Source: Nymphaea colorata
Taxonomy: Eukaryota > Streptophyta > Magnoliopsida > Nymphaeales > Nymphaeaceae
DNA length: 64,000 nucleotides
Assembly (NCBI RefSeq): GCF_008831285.2
Contig: NC_045141.1
Coordinates: 19,464,848-19,528,847, forward strand
Direction of reading: 5' to 3'
Each line of letters opens with the position of its first letter. Positions within the stretch are counted from its first letter, which is position 1. Below, one piece after another: positions 26,261-40,300 of the stretch. The position numbers and the translations under genes were made by a program. A model generated the notes under the pieces. It was not told the origin of the DNA. It was given only the letters and a program-made list of their open reading frames with translations, and did no database searches.

Positions 26261-27984
26261 AAGAAAGAAATTCCATTCAATCCTCTTCCATTACTCTTCC
26301 TTCAGCAAGATCTATACTTCGTCCTTAGAACTCCCAAAGTAGCAAGTGATAAATACAACTGTTTTGGCCAGCCTCCTGACCCCGATCAGCAGTTTCAGTA
26401 TTGGTTCGTTACTCAATCTTTCTACTTACTCTGACCTGGGCAGATTCCAGCCAGAGATGGAGTCATTTTCTCTCCATGTGTACGTACATGTGAGACTTCT
26501 GCGCTGTCGGTATTCGCAGGAGCAAGAACAACGCAACTTCTGAGCGATGGCGCCGATCATCTTTGATCGTCGGTTGGCTCCAAGATGGCTCTCAGAAAAT
26601 GTGTGGAAAATGAGCAATAATATCTTGAGTTGAAGCCAACAAGCAGCTTCTCATACATTTCTTTGATGTTGAGGTCCTCTTTCCTGCCTTCTCTCCCCAG
26701 CTGAACTTTCAACGACTTGCCAATTCGACCAACTGGTACATTCTACTCCTCGAAATGATCAACTCTTGAGAAAGGATGAAGAAGCTGCTAAGCACCAGTA
26801 TCTCTTGACCATTTCTTGTTGACTTGAGCCAAGATATTATTGTTGATATATTGCCGTCAGTGTCACCCTTTATTATATTATTATTATTATTACTATTATA
26901 TTATTGTTGTTGGAGCTGGTGGTGGTATTTTATATTCTCTTTTTGTTTTTTAAGTCATGAATATTGATAATGTGCATTGACCGATTCAGCTCCAACGTCT
27001 GGTTGGTTGTTTATTTAAGAAAATAAAGTAACAAAACGTATTTTTAAAGTTTTTCTTAACGGATGCTTCATAAAAAACTGACATACGCAACTATTTTATT
27101 TTTTATATTGATGTATTTTTTTTTGTCACGTTGATACGTCAACGTACATATGATGGTTAGCATGTTCTTGAATCGACCAAATTCCGAAGCGTATGTGCGC
27201 CTCCAGCAAATGTCTTTAAAGGGAAAAAAAAAAAAAACGATGGGTCTCAATAATATAACTTCGGTACAGAACGGCCTCTTTATTACTGGATGAAATAAAT
27301 ATCCGGATTTTTAAATAATGAAATGTAGATTCAAAGTTGGATTTGGATAGTGTTGATCTCTTATGATCGAGATCCGACTGCTTGGATTTTCCGGATCTAA
27401 GCGAATTAACTATCCGAACTCCATCCGATCCGAGGTGAATCAGGTAAAAAATCGGACCCTTCTTAGAGGATATTCTTTCAAATTATTGCACCCGCGATTA
27501 AAAGAATAATAATAAATCGACAACTTTTAGTCGCCAAAATGTGATTTTCTTAAAGTCGTTGTGCGAGTCCCGAAAGACATTTTTTTAATAACAAAGATCC
27601 AAACTTGGAAGCTGGCTTAAATTCTTCAACTGTGTCCACGTAAGACCGTATCACTTTCAGAAGTATACAATTTTAAATCTCCGTTCATGACTTTGTACTT
27701 TCTCTCAATACCTGTTCACTTTCTTTCCTCTGTTTCTCTTCCTCCCTCTTTTTAATAGATGAGCAATATCATAACTAAAAAGCCATGGTTAAGGGGCACT
27801 AACATTTAAAAAGAAAAAAGAAATCTTAAATTTGAGGGAAGCTAATACATAATACATTGAGTGGGTTTATGGGGGCAACTGCCCACACGTAAGTCTGCCA
27901 CTACAAATAGGTTGAATGAAAGTAAGGTGCACCGTTATTAGTTTGTGCCAACAGATATATTGCAGATAACGTTAGACTTATGAG

Positions 27985-28182
27985 AGGAGGGAGGGGGGCT
28001 TGCTTGGGCCATGGCCACACCCTAGCGAATTGAAAAAAAAAAATTACATTGAAAAAATTTTAAGTTGGGTCCTACATTGTTTGAATTCTGTTTGAATTTG
28101 GGTTCAGTTTAGCTATACTCAGATCCAGAAGTTAGACTGTTTGGCTCAGCTTTAAGAAAAAATCCTGACTCCGCCCCTGGTT
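27985..28182. mobile_element. Right-end fragment of a GGCGGAGC-type element
   Basis: A GGGCCATGGCCACACC-type segment is followed, after an insertion or divergence, by CTGACTCCGCCCCTGG, which matches the family's right terminus. Confidence 0.4.
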
Positions 28183-28369
28183 AGACCTCCTTCAACTTGA
28201 AAGTCTTTCAAGTCTACATCTAGCGGGCATGATGAATTATTATTGCCATATAGTAACTATAGGCTTCAGAATCGGACTTAAAGGAATTTTTCATTAAATG
28301 GACACCAATTGTTTCAGTTTTAGATTACGCGACATAAGAGCGGCGCTATTAAGGAAAACGAACTTAGCT

Positions 28370-28505
28370 CATGAGAGCTAAAATATAATTTTTTAAATTT
28401 GTTTATATAAACTAAATAAAATTCTTTTTAACTAGATTTTTTTTTTTTTTTGAAAATTTGAAGGGAGCCCATGGCCATGCTGCCCTTGGCTCCACCCTTG
28501 ATAGG
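28370..28505. mobile_element. Second right-end fragment of the GGCGGAGC family
   Basis: An AT-rich body leads to GGGAGCCCATGGCCATGC and ends in CTTGGCTCCACCCTTG, a diverged copy of the same terminus found 320 bases upstream. Confidence 0.4.
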
Positions 28506-29215
28506 ATTTTGTTTTCAATATGCAAGTTGAGGTTAGGCAGACAAGTGTCAATTTATGTCAACCATCAAATCATAGGCGTTCAGTCATTGATTCGATTCGA
28601 TCCGGTTCGATTTGAATGCAAAGGGCTTTCCTAAAAGTACTTAGGCCGACATCTTGAAGTTCACTTTAACATCTAAAAGTATAGATGTTGAACCTTTGAA
28701 ATCCATCCAGTACTTGTTTATCGAAATTTCACCGCTCTTGTCCATTTGCGACCTCCTAGTTGATACTCATTAGGGTTCAGGGTTGCTTCGGCTTTAATAT
28801 GGGACAAATATTCATAGAAACCAAACCAATACTAGGCCGCCCAACCTATTCACTAGTCCAATCAGCTACGCCGAACCCCTTTAAGTAACTAGGTCTCAGC
28901 GGAGCCTCGTCGACAGGAAATCAAACAATTCAAATGGATAAGGTCATCTCTCTAGGTAACCAAAACTTTATATGATCTTGTTAGATCCAGATGTATAATT
29001 AAATCCAATCCAATGTAAAGATAGAAATTAATTTCGTCGGTTCTAAGCATCCGTCCAACTTGCCACGCTAGCGGATAATATTCCTGATGACGATAATATG
29101 CATCTCGAAACTTTTTAAAACTTCAAAAGTTATTCCATCAATGATCGAGAAAGCAAGATGTAATGTCAAAATCCACCTAATTCATGAGCAATCAGCCACC
29201 GAACTTGGTTGTCAA

Positions 29216-29216
<1 letters not shown>

Positions 29217-29278
<62 letters not shown>
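29217..29278. repeat. (TA)n microsatellite
   Basis: About 30 uninterrupted TA units. Confidence 0.97.
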
Positions 29279-29279
<1 letters not shown>

Positions 29280-30078
29280 CCAAATTATGCCTATGTTTGA
29301 ACTCTTACTTTCTGCTACTTAAATTGGACACAAGAAAGGCTCTTGACTTTAAAATTTTTTAAAACATGGATGCTCTTTCAATATGAGCACCAGTTAGGTC
29401 CTCCTTGTCAAAATTTCCGCTAATCATGGGAAGGGTAGGAAAATAATATTTTTTCTAAATACCACCAAAAATTTAATCATTAACGACGAAAGCCTCCCAT
29501 TTTCTCAAAATTTTAATATATTTGATTTTTTTTTTTTATAAAACTGCTGAGTTAAAGTCTTGCGAAAAACATGTTGTATGTTATGGTCCATACAAGAGGC
29601 ATCTGTCGTAATCTGAAAATGACTGAAAATACTCTTATTTATTAAATAATGACTCCTCTCTTTATAAAAGTAAAGGTGGAATTAAAAAAATCACTTTATA
29701 AAATAATTAAAATGTTAATTAAATTTAAAGGTTGTTTGGTAGAAAAAACACTTGAGGGTGTTAGAAGGTTGTCTCTGATATTGTTGATAAAAGGTTGGTG
29801 TCCAGATGTAACTTCTTTCCTTCAACTTCAAACCAGCGGAAAAGATTTTCAAATGGTGGATGTAAATTTCTGCTTATTGCAAAAAAGGACAGTATCGGTG
29901 CTGAAAATAGAAAAAGAAAAGAAGAAAAGGGGTCCCATTTCGTTCCATTTCAGCCTCGTTCTGCTTGGCTTCGTGGGTTGACTTGGACGCTTCCACCACG
30001 ACTTCTTCCTCAACTTCCCTCCTCCCACCTCCTCCTTTCCTTTCAATCTTCCCCACACGCACAGACAAGAAAGAGATT

Positions 30079-30141
30079 GATGGCCTCTTGAACTTAAGGG
30101 ATGCAAACGGAAAGATTCCGGCGACCGAGGTCCTCTGTTTA
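30079..30141 (+). promoter_or_regulatory. Two short upstream ORFs in the likely leader of gene 2
   Basis: ATG at 30,079 opens a three-codon frame, and ATG at 30,100 opens a 13-codon frame ending in TAG at 30,141. Both precede the main ATG at 30,272 in a CT/GC-rich segment that looks like a 5' UTR. If the transcript starts upstream of them they could lower translation of the main frame. The start site is not known from sequence. Confidence 0.3.
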
Positions 30142-30271
30142 GAACCGAAGCCGGAAAGCCGAGAGGAGGACGACTGTAGGAGAGATAGCGAAGGAAAATC
30201 GAGGCGACTCTGGCGATCGGAGAAGGAGAGAGTTAGGCGTTGCGAGTGCGGGCAGCGAGAGGAGGAATCGA

Positions 30272-33200
30272 ATGGGAGAAAACAGGGAGATCGCCGGCGG
30301 GCCGCCGTCCGATCAACCCGAACGAGTCTACGTCGCCCTCGGGAAGTGCTTCAAGAAGAACGTGAAGAACCTGAAGTGGAGCATCCGCAATTTCCCCGAC
30401 GGGACGATCGTGATTTTGCACGTTCATGATCCTCAGGAGAGGCCCGCCGCCCCTCGTAAGTTCCCCTCACTCCCTAATCTATAGTTCTTCGTAAAAGATC
30501 TTATCCGACATTGTCCTCTTGAAAGTTCCGATTCAATTCCCTGTTTTTTTTCCCGATATATCTCGTTTTCTACGGATTCTCTTGCTTCAGTTTATCCATC
30601 CGAATGAGTTCGTGAAAGATGAAAACTACGGTCAGGAGGAATCCGGCTTTCCTTTTCTACGATTCGCTTCAGGCTTTGGATTAATTTCTTGTTCATACTG
30701 CTTCCACAATCACATCGATGCAATATTTTTTCAAACACTCGGGGCCGCAAGGAATCTCACCTTCCTTCTTCTCAAATTCAATTCAAGCTTTGAGCCAGTT
30801 TCCTACTTCAAGCTCATTCTCCAACCCTAATCCAATCCATGAAATATCGATTCCGTTCATCGGTCGACGCATGGACGCTATGAGCCTATTATTTTCTTCA
30901 ATAGTTGCCAAAAGTTTCCGTGGTCTCAAATTTTTCGTTCTTGGATGATTGGACTCAATTTCCTATGTTGAAGACTTTTGAAGCGACGATGAAACTCCGA
31001 GTAAGTAGAAATTTTCCGATTCAAGTGAATAGATGTTGACCTTCTGTGGTTAAAACGTTCATGGAGCACGCAGGTCGCGGGGATGGGGGATGAGGGTGTG
31101 CAATTGGATCCGGGTCTGATTGGTTTGCATTTAGATTCAGATCCAGGTGACCGAACCCAACCCTCGTACCATGCTCGTCTGACGGACCAGACAATAGACA
31201 TGGATGGGCGTCCCCTTTCTGGAGCGCTCAGTTCATATTGGGATATAATTATCCAGAGCAGATGGTGGATTATATAAATCCGGAAAAAGAAAGAAGAGTC
31301 CGGACTTAATAATATAGGGATTTCTTTTACGGAATTTGGATTCACATTTTATACGAATTAGTTACCGTTGGATGTGCTTCTCACACTGTTGTGGCACTGC
31401 ATGTGAGTTTTGGACCCACAATCAACGGTCTTGCGGCTTGGGATTTGGAGCTGATTCTGAATAATCTCAGATCCGTATTTGCAGATATGACATGAAGCAT
31501 GATTCTTTTGTTCGAACCACCTAGATGGGAGTAGGAACCCGACAGATCGGACCACCTAGCCGTTTGGATCTACATGGACGATCATTTAGAAGTTAGAACC
31601 GAATAATTAAATGTTCAAGCCATCTAAGAAATGACAAACCCGGATGAGGGCCATCCTTTTGGTGTTTGGTGGGTGGGGCACGGATGCAAGGAAAATAGTT
31701 AACTTTATCATTGCGGGAGTCCAGAGAAAATGATTTACTAGTGTTTCTGTTACCACAAACGCCCCAGCAAACATATGTTAGGAACACATTTTAGAGGCCA
31801 CAAATGTGCTCTGGAAGCACCAAATTGCTTCATAGAACTTACCACCTTGCTGTGCGAATTATGCACTCAGTTACATTTGAGATTTTCAATGACATTAAAA
31901 GCACAAGATCTTTACTTGACTGATTTTCCTAATCCAGGAAATGCATGTTAATTATCTCTCTCTCTCTCTCTCTCTCTTTTTAATTACGTATGGGTCTAAA
32001 ACCACCTGCTACCCCTCCCTTGCGCATCGGGAATGTGTCTCTACAGCTTTAGTTTTACGGCATGCTGATAGGGCCGATACTCCAGGTGTTGAAGTCGAGA
32101 CCTCTTGGTTTGAAGTACTTAAGTCAATTCACCTAGTGATTTTAAAAATCTAAATTTAGGGGCTTTTTAACACTTTGGACAAGATTAATCTATAAATCAT
32201 TATTTTTACCATTCTCTAATTTAGGATGCAACATCAAGCATAACTTCATATGCGAATATGTACTTTTACAAAATACATCTGCGAGGTGTAATTAGCATTG
32301 GAGAAGAAAAATAATCAACCTACCATTCCGTCCATGGACTCGGTATAAGGAAGAGAGACAGAAAGTATTGTTCTTGTTTGCTACATAAATATGTTGCTTC
32401 GATTATTATTGGCGTGGTGGCATCTGGACTGAAATATTCTCTCTCTGTTTTTTTTTTTTTTCCTTTAGTCGGAGGGAAGTTGTATCGTTCGATATTTAAA
32501 TCACGTGAAGCAGACGCCCCTAAACAGAGGAGTCAAGAAGAGATGGCGAAAGTCATTCAGCAGTATTTAAACCTCTGTGCCACAGAAAAGGTAAGTGAAG
32601 CCCTGTTTTCTATGATTTCGGATGTCTCATCTCACCTGCCTCATTGGCCATTGTTCGTGATACTCATTGCAGTCTCGCTCCCATATTTATTTAGTAAATA
32701 GTTAGCCACATTCATAGATGATCAATTTAGAAAATTTAGAGCGATATTAGGAAAGTTGATTAGAAACTTACGGAAATGCATGAGAAGCATAGGTAAAATT
32801 GCGAATCATATTTTTAGCATGAGAAAGCGTCAAAGCTACATTAGATCATCATGCTTCCGAGTGGATATAATATGACTGAATCCCAGGCACTTATTGGTAC
32901 TTTCTTTGGCTGTTGATGGTCTCATGATAAAAGCCTGAACTTCAGACTCAAACTTGCAGCTGAGCCCGAGTCTTGAGGAGAACATTTATTGTCTTGATTG
33001 CTCGATTCCGAGTTTTGTCACTTATCTGCCAGTACTGTAACCTTAAGAGGGCGTGATAAGTTGCTGCTTTTACAGATTAAAGCGGACAAACTAGTCATAG
33101 AAGCAGAGAGTGTGGAGAGGGGCATCTTGGCCTTGGTTGCGCAACATGATATCCGGAAACTTGTCATGGGAGCTGCTTCGGACACCAAATATGATCGGTA

Positions 33201-36200
33201 AGAGCCAGTTCGACCTTTTTCATTTAAATATTTTAGTGCATAGTACAGCAATTAGCAAAGGATGACCAATAGAAGTCAGGTGTAGGTTGCAATATTTGAG
33301 TTGAGCCCTCACGGGCACTTAAGCAGGATTACAATCAGATCATATGCCTTCATGTCCAATCACAGATTTGTCAAGGCCACTATATTCCAATGTAAAAATT
33401 CCTAAAATAAATTACTTTACCATGTATTATTATATCTCAAAGTGGGAAGAAATTACTATCCGGCACACGGCAAAGGGCATTACCATTGGTTTATAGTGCT
33501 ACGAGGGTTGAGGTGTATTTAATAATGATTATAGTCCTTTTAGCAACGAATTATTTAAATTTTAGCCATATGATAACTTGACTTTCCATCTAGATGTATT
33601 TACTTGTCTCAAAGAACAACAACATCGTGCAATTACTAACTTCATGCTTTAGTTCAATAATATAGGTACAACACAGCATATAGTTCTTCTCGAAGGTCCT
33701 GATCCATTGTTCTCTTGAATGCAAACCCTGGTTAGAATAATAATGTGTAACATGTCATGAAGCCAAACGTCAAGCATTAGCCAAGGTCCCTTATAATTTT
33801 ATCGTTTTGACTCACTAGACCCATTTCTGCATTAGTGCGTGTCATATTGAATAACACATGGCCAACCTAATGAATCCAATCGTGCTAGAAAGCCTGTATG
33901 TTGGCATGTCTAAAGGAAGAATTTCATTTAAGGTCGACATTTTGGCCATAATCTTCAAAATGGGCCTAACGTTTTTTGTTTTATTTTTTTTTATACATGT
34001 CCATATTTTGCTGACAACTGCCAATTTGAGGTTCACCTTCAGTGAGAACATTTAACCTGAGATAAATGACGAAAACATTCTTTCTTTTCTACTTTGCCAT
34101 CAAACAAAAATGAACAAATACTTTCAAAACTGAAAGGTGAATATACTTAACAAAACATAATTTCAGACGCTTCAAAATGACAAACTGAAACCTTGAGGCT
34201 CTTTCACAGTTACCGACAAAAATTGAAGACCTCTGAGCGTGTTTTGAAATGTGATGTCCATCATTAAGATTATGCTACGGATATGGAACTGAGCTTTTAA
34301 ATGAAATTAATTGTTGAAATTGAAACAACAAAAGGCTGTTAAGATGAAAATCCATAGAGTACACATACTCCCAAAGGCGTACTGAAATTTCTTGAAAATT
34401 TGCTCAAGAGCCAGCAATTAATAAGAATTTGTGCCCCAAACACTATATCATGACTTGAATGGGAGTCTGCGTAGGGATAAATTAGTTTGTGTTGAACGTT
34501 GATACTGTTTAAACTATGTGAAAGCTAATCGGGATAATTAATGGCGAATATTTTGATTCGCTTGAAAAAATTAAAAAATTCTTCGGGATAGGGCGTTCCG
34601 AAAGTGGGCTTGCTGTGTAACCTTGATCCGGATGACTCTTGCCACAGGAAGATGAAAGCACCAACTTCAGAGAAAGCTCGCCATGTGAAGGCCTGTGCAC
34701 CTCCTCACTGCCAGATATGGTTCGTGTGCAATGGGAACCAAATCTGTACAAGGGAACCCTCCCCTCTCCACAAGATGCTCAGCGTTCCTTTGGTGCCATC
34801 AACCAATCCCTTCGTGGGTGAGGAAGATATTTGGCGGACGCCATCCTCCAATTTTCAGGTAGAACGGTCGGACGACCCTTCACAGTTAGCAGATAACGGC
34901 TTGGCAGCCGGCGCTCCCGCTAGGACATTGTCCCTGATAATAAATGGACAAGAAATGGCAGGAGACGATCCAGAAAATGATAGAGGATCTATTTCATTTC
35001 GTCAACTGGCAGAGGTAGGCACCAACTTTGTGATGTCTAAACTAATATGCAGAATGAAAAAGAAAATGGAAGTCATATGCAGATATGCTGAAACTGAGAA
35101 GAGAAGGTTAATAAAAACGTAGGCAATACCGGAGATACCTTAAGTTGTTTAGATAGTGTAGATTAACGTTTACCACTTGCAATCACTTGTTCATATGTGT
35201 GAATTAATGTCTTCGTGATTATTTGTCTCAACTACTCTCAATGGAAAAAAGAAAACTATATTCACTTCAAAGAAACTTCAAACAAAGAAGCTTTCTGTCC
35301 TCCATTTTGAGGAACGCCAACTTGTACTCAGGTCGTTCCTAAATAGACTACAATGGAGCACGACTTCTAGAATGATCTAAGAACAGTTCATTTGACGATA
35401 TATGCTTTCTGTACTCATGCATTGTCCTTTTCTCTAAGACATTCCCTTTTCACTTGAGAAAAGGCAAAACTTGGTGATAACTCATGGGCAGAGGAGCACA
35501 AAGATAGAAAGGCAGCGGAAGAGAAACAAAGGCTGTTGGAACTCTTGAAAGAGAAGGATGACAGAATTGCCCAGCTATCGAGAGAAAAGGCCGAACTTGA
35601 GACGGCGTTAGCTGAATCGGAGCGCATTCTGAAGCAAACCAACGAGCAGCTGCAAGCATCTCAATCTTCTAGGAGAGAGAGTCCTGCCGTTCCAAGTTTT
35701 GCTGAGTTTACGTTGGAGGAGTTGCAAGAGGCTACTCACACGTTTGATACAAGTTCACAAATTGGTAAAGGAGGATTTGGTGCTGTGTACAAGGGGAAGA
35801 TCCGCCACACCACAGTTGCCATCAAGAAACTGAACTCTGACAGCATTCAGGGAGCAACTGAGTTCCAACAAGAGGTAACTGTTTTATCCTCTGTAGCCTG
35901 CGCGCTACAATACAGGGGCAACAATTAATAGAAAATGAACAGAGAGTCGGAAGTTCTCTCAAATGCTTCACTTCCAATTTCTCTTATATGTGGCTTGGCT
36001 ATAGCATCCAACTTAGCATCTTAGGATTTCCTGTGTGGCCGTCTACATTGTCTTAAGGACCCCTACTTGTCTCACATATTCACATGTGCCAAGGCCTAGG
36101 TTTGTGTGCTTAACTAGATGCTTATCAGTCAGTTTTTTCCTAGTAAAGATGAGAGTGTTAAACTTTCCGTATATCCACAGCTTGTAGGAGGCCTAACCAC

Positions 36201-37381
36201 TTGCTAGCAAAAAGTATCGGGGCATGCGTGTGGTTCAGTTGAGGCTAAGGATTTACCAAAATATCCTCCTGTCTGTATTTCTACATGTTATGTTCTAGTC
36301 AGGATCATTCGATCCGTGAAATAGGGTGCATGGGCTCTAACCCGACCTTGTGAATCGCTTTCTCATGGTATGTCCTTTGATTTAACAAACTTGCAACATA
36401 AGATTTTCTCGTACTTCAGTGCCATAAAATTCTTTTCTTATGTGAATCATTTTCACATAAGCCTGAGAGAATGGTTCTCACGAGGTTGAAAGCAAATGTG
36501 CCACTTGAAGCTAAGAAGCACAAGTGTCTCAGCAGCTAAGGTCACCGGAAAGTCAACAATGGAAAACATGCATACAGCAGTAAACGCTACAGTATAAATG
36601 TTTACTGGATTTTTTGTGCCCTTTTGTCATGATATAATATTGATGGACTTTTATGTACTTGAGGAACATTTGTGGATTAAAGTACTAAAGCTACTATCTT
36701 TTGCAGGTAGATATTCTAACAAGAGTGAGACACCCAAATCTGATAACATTAATTGGTGCTTGCTCCCAAGCTGGCTGCCTTGTCTATGAATACCTACCCA
36801 ATGGCAGCTTGGAGGATCGACTTCTTCGAAGAAGCAGGACAGTTCCAACACCATCTCCACTTACATGGAAAGAAAGAGTCAGGATAGCTGGACAAATATA
36901 CTCAGCTCTTTTCTTCCTTCATTTTGCAAGGCCCTACACCATTGTCCATGGCGATCTAAAACCTGCCAACATCCTCCTTGATGCTAACCTCAACGCAAAG
37001 ATTGGTGATTTTGGCATATGTCGCCTCCTCCCTCATCAAGAATCTGCTGCCACAATATTTAGGCTTACTGATCCCAAGGGAACTTATGCATATGTAGATC
37101 CTCAGTTCATGGCGACCGGTGAATTGACGGCCAAATCGGATGTTTATGCATTTGGTGTCATCCTTTTGCAGTTACTGACTGCAAAACCCGGCTCTGGATT
37201 GGCGAATGAGGTTAAGAAGGTATTGTCTTCCAAGAAACTGCATGAGATTCTTGATCCAGCAGCAGGAAAGTGGCCATCCAAGGAGGCAGTGCAACTAGCT
37301 AACTTGGGATTGCACTGCTGTGAGCTGGAGAGGAAGAATCGGCCGGACTTGGAATCAGATGTATGGAAGGTGTTGCAATGA
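30272..37381 (+). CDS. Gene 2: USP-coiled-coil-protein kinase without U-box (PUB33/34-like, RLCK IX)
   Basis: Six exons: 30272-30455, 32469-32590, 33076-33197, 34648-35014, 35464-35874 and 36707-37381, encoding 626 residues. The first three exons are 184, 122 and 122 bases, identical in length to gene 1. The USP domain (ERVYVALG, VILHVHDP, KLVMGAASD) covers about residues 17-143. A linker with the conserved CQIWFVCNGNQICTRE block follows. The coiled coil is at about 270-335. The kinase has GKGGFG (366-371), VAIK Lys 386, HGDLKPAN with Asp 485, and DFG 503-505, so catalytic residues are present. It ends in DVWKVLQ, with no U-box or remnant in the next 300 bases. Introns 1 (2.0 kb) and 3 (1.45 kb) are long. 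Exon 5's acceptor at 35,464 is the AG that fits the phase. Confidence 0.9.
31955..31977. repeat. (TC)n microsatellite in intron 1 of gene 2
   Basis: About 11 CT/TC units inside the 2.0 kb first intron. Gene 1 also has a CT tract in intron 1, but placed right after the donor. Confidence 0.9.
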
Positions 37382-40300
37382 ATCGTGTAGTTCAGACAAT
37401 AGATGCTTTGTGTGTTAAATGCATGCCCCTTGTCCAAGACCTTGGTGAAAAGGTGATGCATAAGCTCTCCAACTACTGCATTAGATTATCTTTTATGATT
37501 GATTGCCACATTCAGACGATTGTATTCGTTGCATGTAACAACAGTTGTATTCTTTGGCTCTTCACTTCATCCTTTTCCCTGATATTACGAAGGAATTGCA
37601 GAACACCGAAGGCCCAGTCGCAGCAGCTGCTAGCTTCAAGAAAAGGAGAGCATATTAAATAAAGTAATTCACCTTGCTTCCCCATAGAGGCAGGTCGATG
37701 TGACAATCCCCTCGAAAAACTAGCCGATACGCGGCCGAATTAACCGATATATTAAAAAAAAATAACTTAAATTCCCAAGTTAAGTTCAATACTTATAGAT
37801 GCCTTGTCGTCCACATGCATTGTTTTTCAAAGTTTATAACAATACGAAATGGAAAGATTTATAACATATTGCTTGTAAATTGTAAGTTGCTTTAATTTGT
37901 CTACCCGTGTTGAGCCTTTGTCGTCCTATTTTTCCAAGCGACGAATATATCTTAAGAATAGCCAACTAATATCGTTACTAACACGGCTGCAAAACAATCA
38001 TTCCGCACCGAGTGGATGAAAGGCACCTTTTGTGAATGTTTGATGAATTGAGGCAGATTTATAAATACATTTTCTAGTACTTCATTGTTCTGACTAAACT
38101 TCACGACAAATTCATCATGAAACACTCAATGACACTGCCAAAAAACCCCACAAAACAGGTGAAGTTATTTCCTGCTGAAGAATTTACGTGTGAGAAGTTT
38201 TTCGCAAACATTTTCTTCTCAAACCCTTTTAGAAACATGGTTCCAGGTGTTCTCGGCTGATATCATTTAGGAACGTTCCATGAAAATACATGTTTTTTAA
38301 AAGGATAAAAAAAAATCAGTGGCTCGGATTTTTTTATGAAAATATAGTTTTTTATTTGGAATAATTGCAAAAATGAGCATTTCATTTTTCTTACTTTTTG
38401 CGTTTAATGAAAAGCTGTCATATAATCAGCACCGATTTTATGGAGAAATTTGGCTCAATGTGTACTGGAGGGCGATAATCATGCGTTAGATATATATTAT
38501 TTTTATCGGTAATATAGTTCTTTTTTAAACTATCCGAACATATAAAAATTCCAAAATAAAAAACTTGTCGTGTCATGACCTGTAAACAAGAATTTGGAAT
38601 GCGAAAAGATGGAACTTCCATTTTCAAATTAATCTTTAATTGAAATCAACCAAATATTTTTATGGTTATTTTTTTTATTTTGTGTCGTTAAAAATTGTTG
38701 TAAAAAATGTATTTAAAAACTGTTGTAAAAAATGTATTCCTTTGGCTAAAAACTGTGGTCAATTGGCGTTATAAATGCATGTTTTGTAATTATTTTTCAT
38801 TGCACAAAATTAAAAAAAATCATGGTGATATTCGGCTGATTTTAAATAATATATATTAATTAAAAGGCTTTCTGTTCTAAAACTTCTAAAAACGCAAGTA
38901 TTGGATTGTTTTTTTCTAATACATACAACTCAAATGCATTATTCTCATACTTCAGCATATACCTGTGGAATCATTTTAAAGAAAAAACCAAAATTGATAC
39001 GTGCCTAATTTTGGCACCAATGAGGACGGCCGAAGGCTTGGCCGAGAGCGCTAGAGCGAAGCCGACCAACAACGTGAGTAGCAGCTAGGCACGCTGATTA
39101 CCACCCTACAGACTTATGTCCTTGTTCTCTTGTGAGGTTAGTCTCGGCAGAGAGCGCCGAGAGAAGCAGCCGCATCATTGCGTGTGGGCGAGGATGTGCG
39201 CAAGCTCAAGAAGTGACCTGCAAGGTCTGACACTAGCACCTATGTGTGTAGGGCCAAGTGCACACGAGTGAGTTAAACCACACGACACCTTGACATGGTT
39301 CAAGATTCGATCCTTATAGAACCATTGGGCATTACTTATATGGCTGCAGTGGGAGGAGCGGGCGGTGCAGTTGAGGTCGAAAAAAGTGAGACAAGGTCCG
39401 AATCCATAGAGAGAGCGGGCGCAATCAGATCCATTGCAGGCGCCCTTTTTGTTTATATTTATTTACTCTTTTGTACCGTCTCGATTTGAGATGTGTTAGA
39501 ATCGTTTTACTTTAAGTTCTTTGTATAGTCTCTGGTTAAGAGCTAAGTGAATTGAGTCTCATGTATATAACCTTGTAATTATGGTTTTTGGGATTACGTT
39601 TGAATGAAGATTTGATTCCATTTGGATGTCGCTTTCTCTCTCTTCTTTTCCTCCTGAGCTTTGTCAATGGTGGTGGCCGGATTCTAGTCCGACGTTAACC
39701 GGCATGGCGGAGTTCTACCTACAGCCAACGGCCTCTTACTGATCTCTCTTCTTCTCCTAAAGTCACCCCTTCCATGGTCGATTGGATGATGATTTGAAGA
39801 TGACAGACGTTGTTGCTGGCAACCTCTCTATCTCAACCTCTCTATCTTCTCCAAGTCATGACGTTTTTCCGACAAGTAAGTTAGGTGATCCACGGTTCAA
39901 CTTTCCTTAACTACAAAAGGAAGTTAGAGGTCAGTTTCATTTCACGGAAAGGCTGCAGCGTAGGAACACGCCAGTAGATCTGGTGTTATATTTCTAACCC
40001 TGTTCCTGCAATAGAAGGAGAAGCGGTGGCAGACCACAAAGTTGAAATCCATTCGCCCTGCTGACCATGATCTTGGGTAAGATAGCGCCTAGGCAACGAG
40101 GTTCTATTAGAAATCGAAGCTACTAACCATTTTTTAAAAAATGAACCAAGTCCTTTCAAGTAATTTCCGCAAAAGATGATGGACCCCGGCAGAAAAATTC
40201 AACCGCCATTTTGGGAACCATGGACGATCGCTTTTCGGTAGATCAGTCCCTTGATTTCCCCTCCAGTGATCGTCTCCCTCTATCTCTCGCCTTGCTGATC

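Larger units (their letters stand above)
24761..30271. other. Intergenic spacer between genes 1 and 2
   Basis: No U-box remnant was seen downstream of gene 1. The spacer holds a fold-back MITE (25.97-26.12 kb), a copia-like primer-binding relic (26.24 kb), GGATTCGGAT-type text at 27.30-27.46 kb, two GGCGGAGC-type right ends (28.0-28.5 kb) and a long TA tract (29.2 kb). From about 29.9 kb the sequence becomes GC- and CT-richer and should contain the promoter and leader of gene 2. Confidence 0.55.

Noticed and set aside
29965-30429. 154-codon plus-strand ORF overlapping the start of gene 2
   Set aside because: It lacks an ATG start, is charged low-complexity sequence, and overlaps the clearly conserved USP exon in another frame.
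39480-39720. Possible solo LTR with TATATAACCTTG and CT-rich end
   Set aside because: No TG...CA borders, matching second LTR or primer-binding site could be found.
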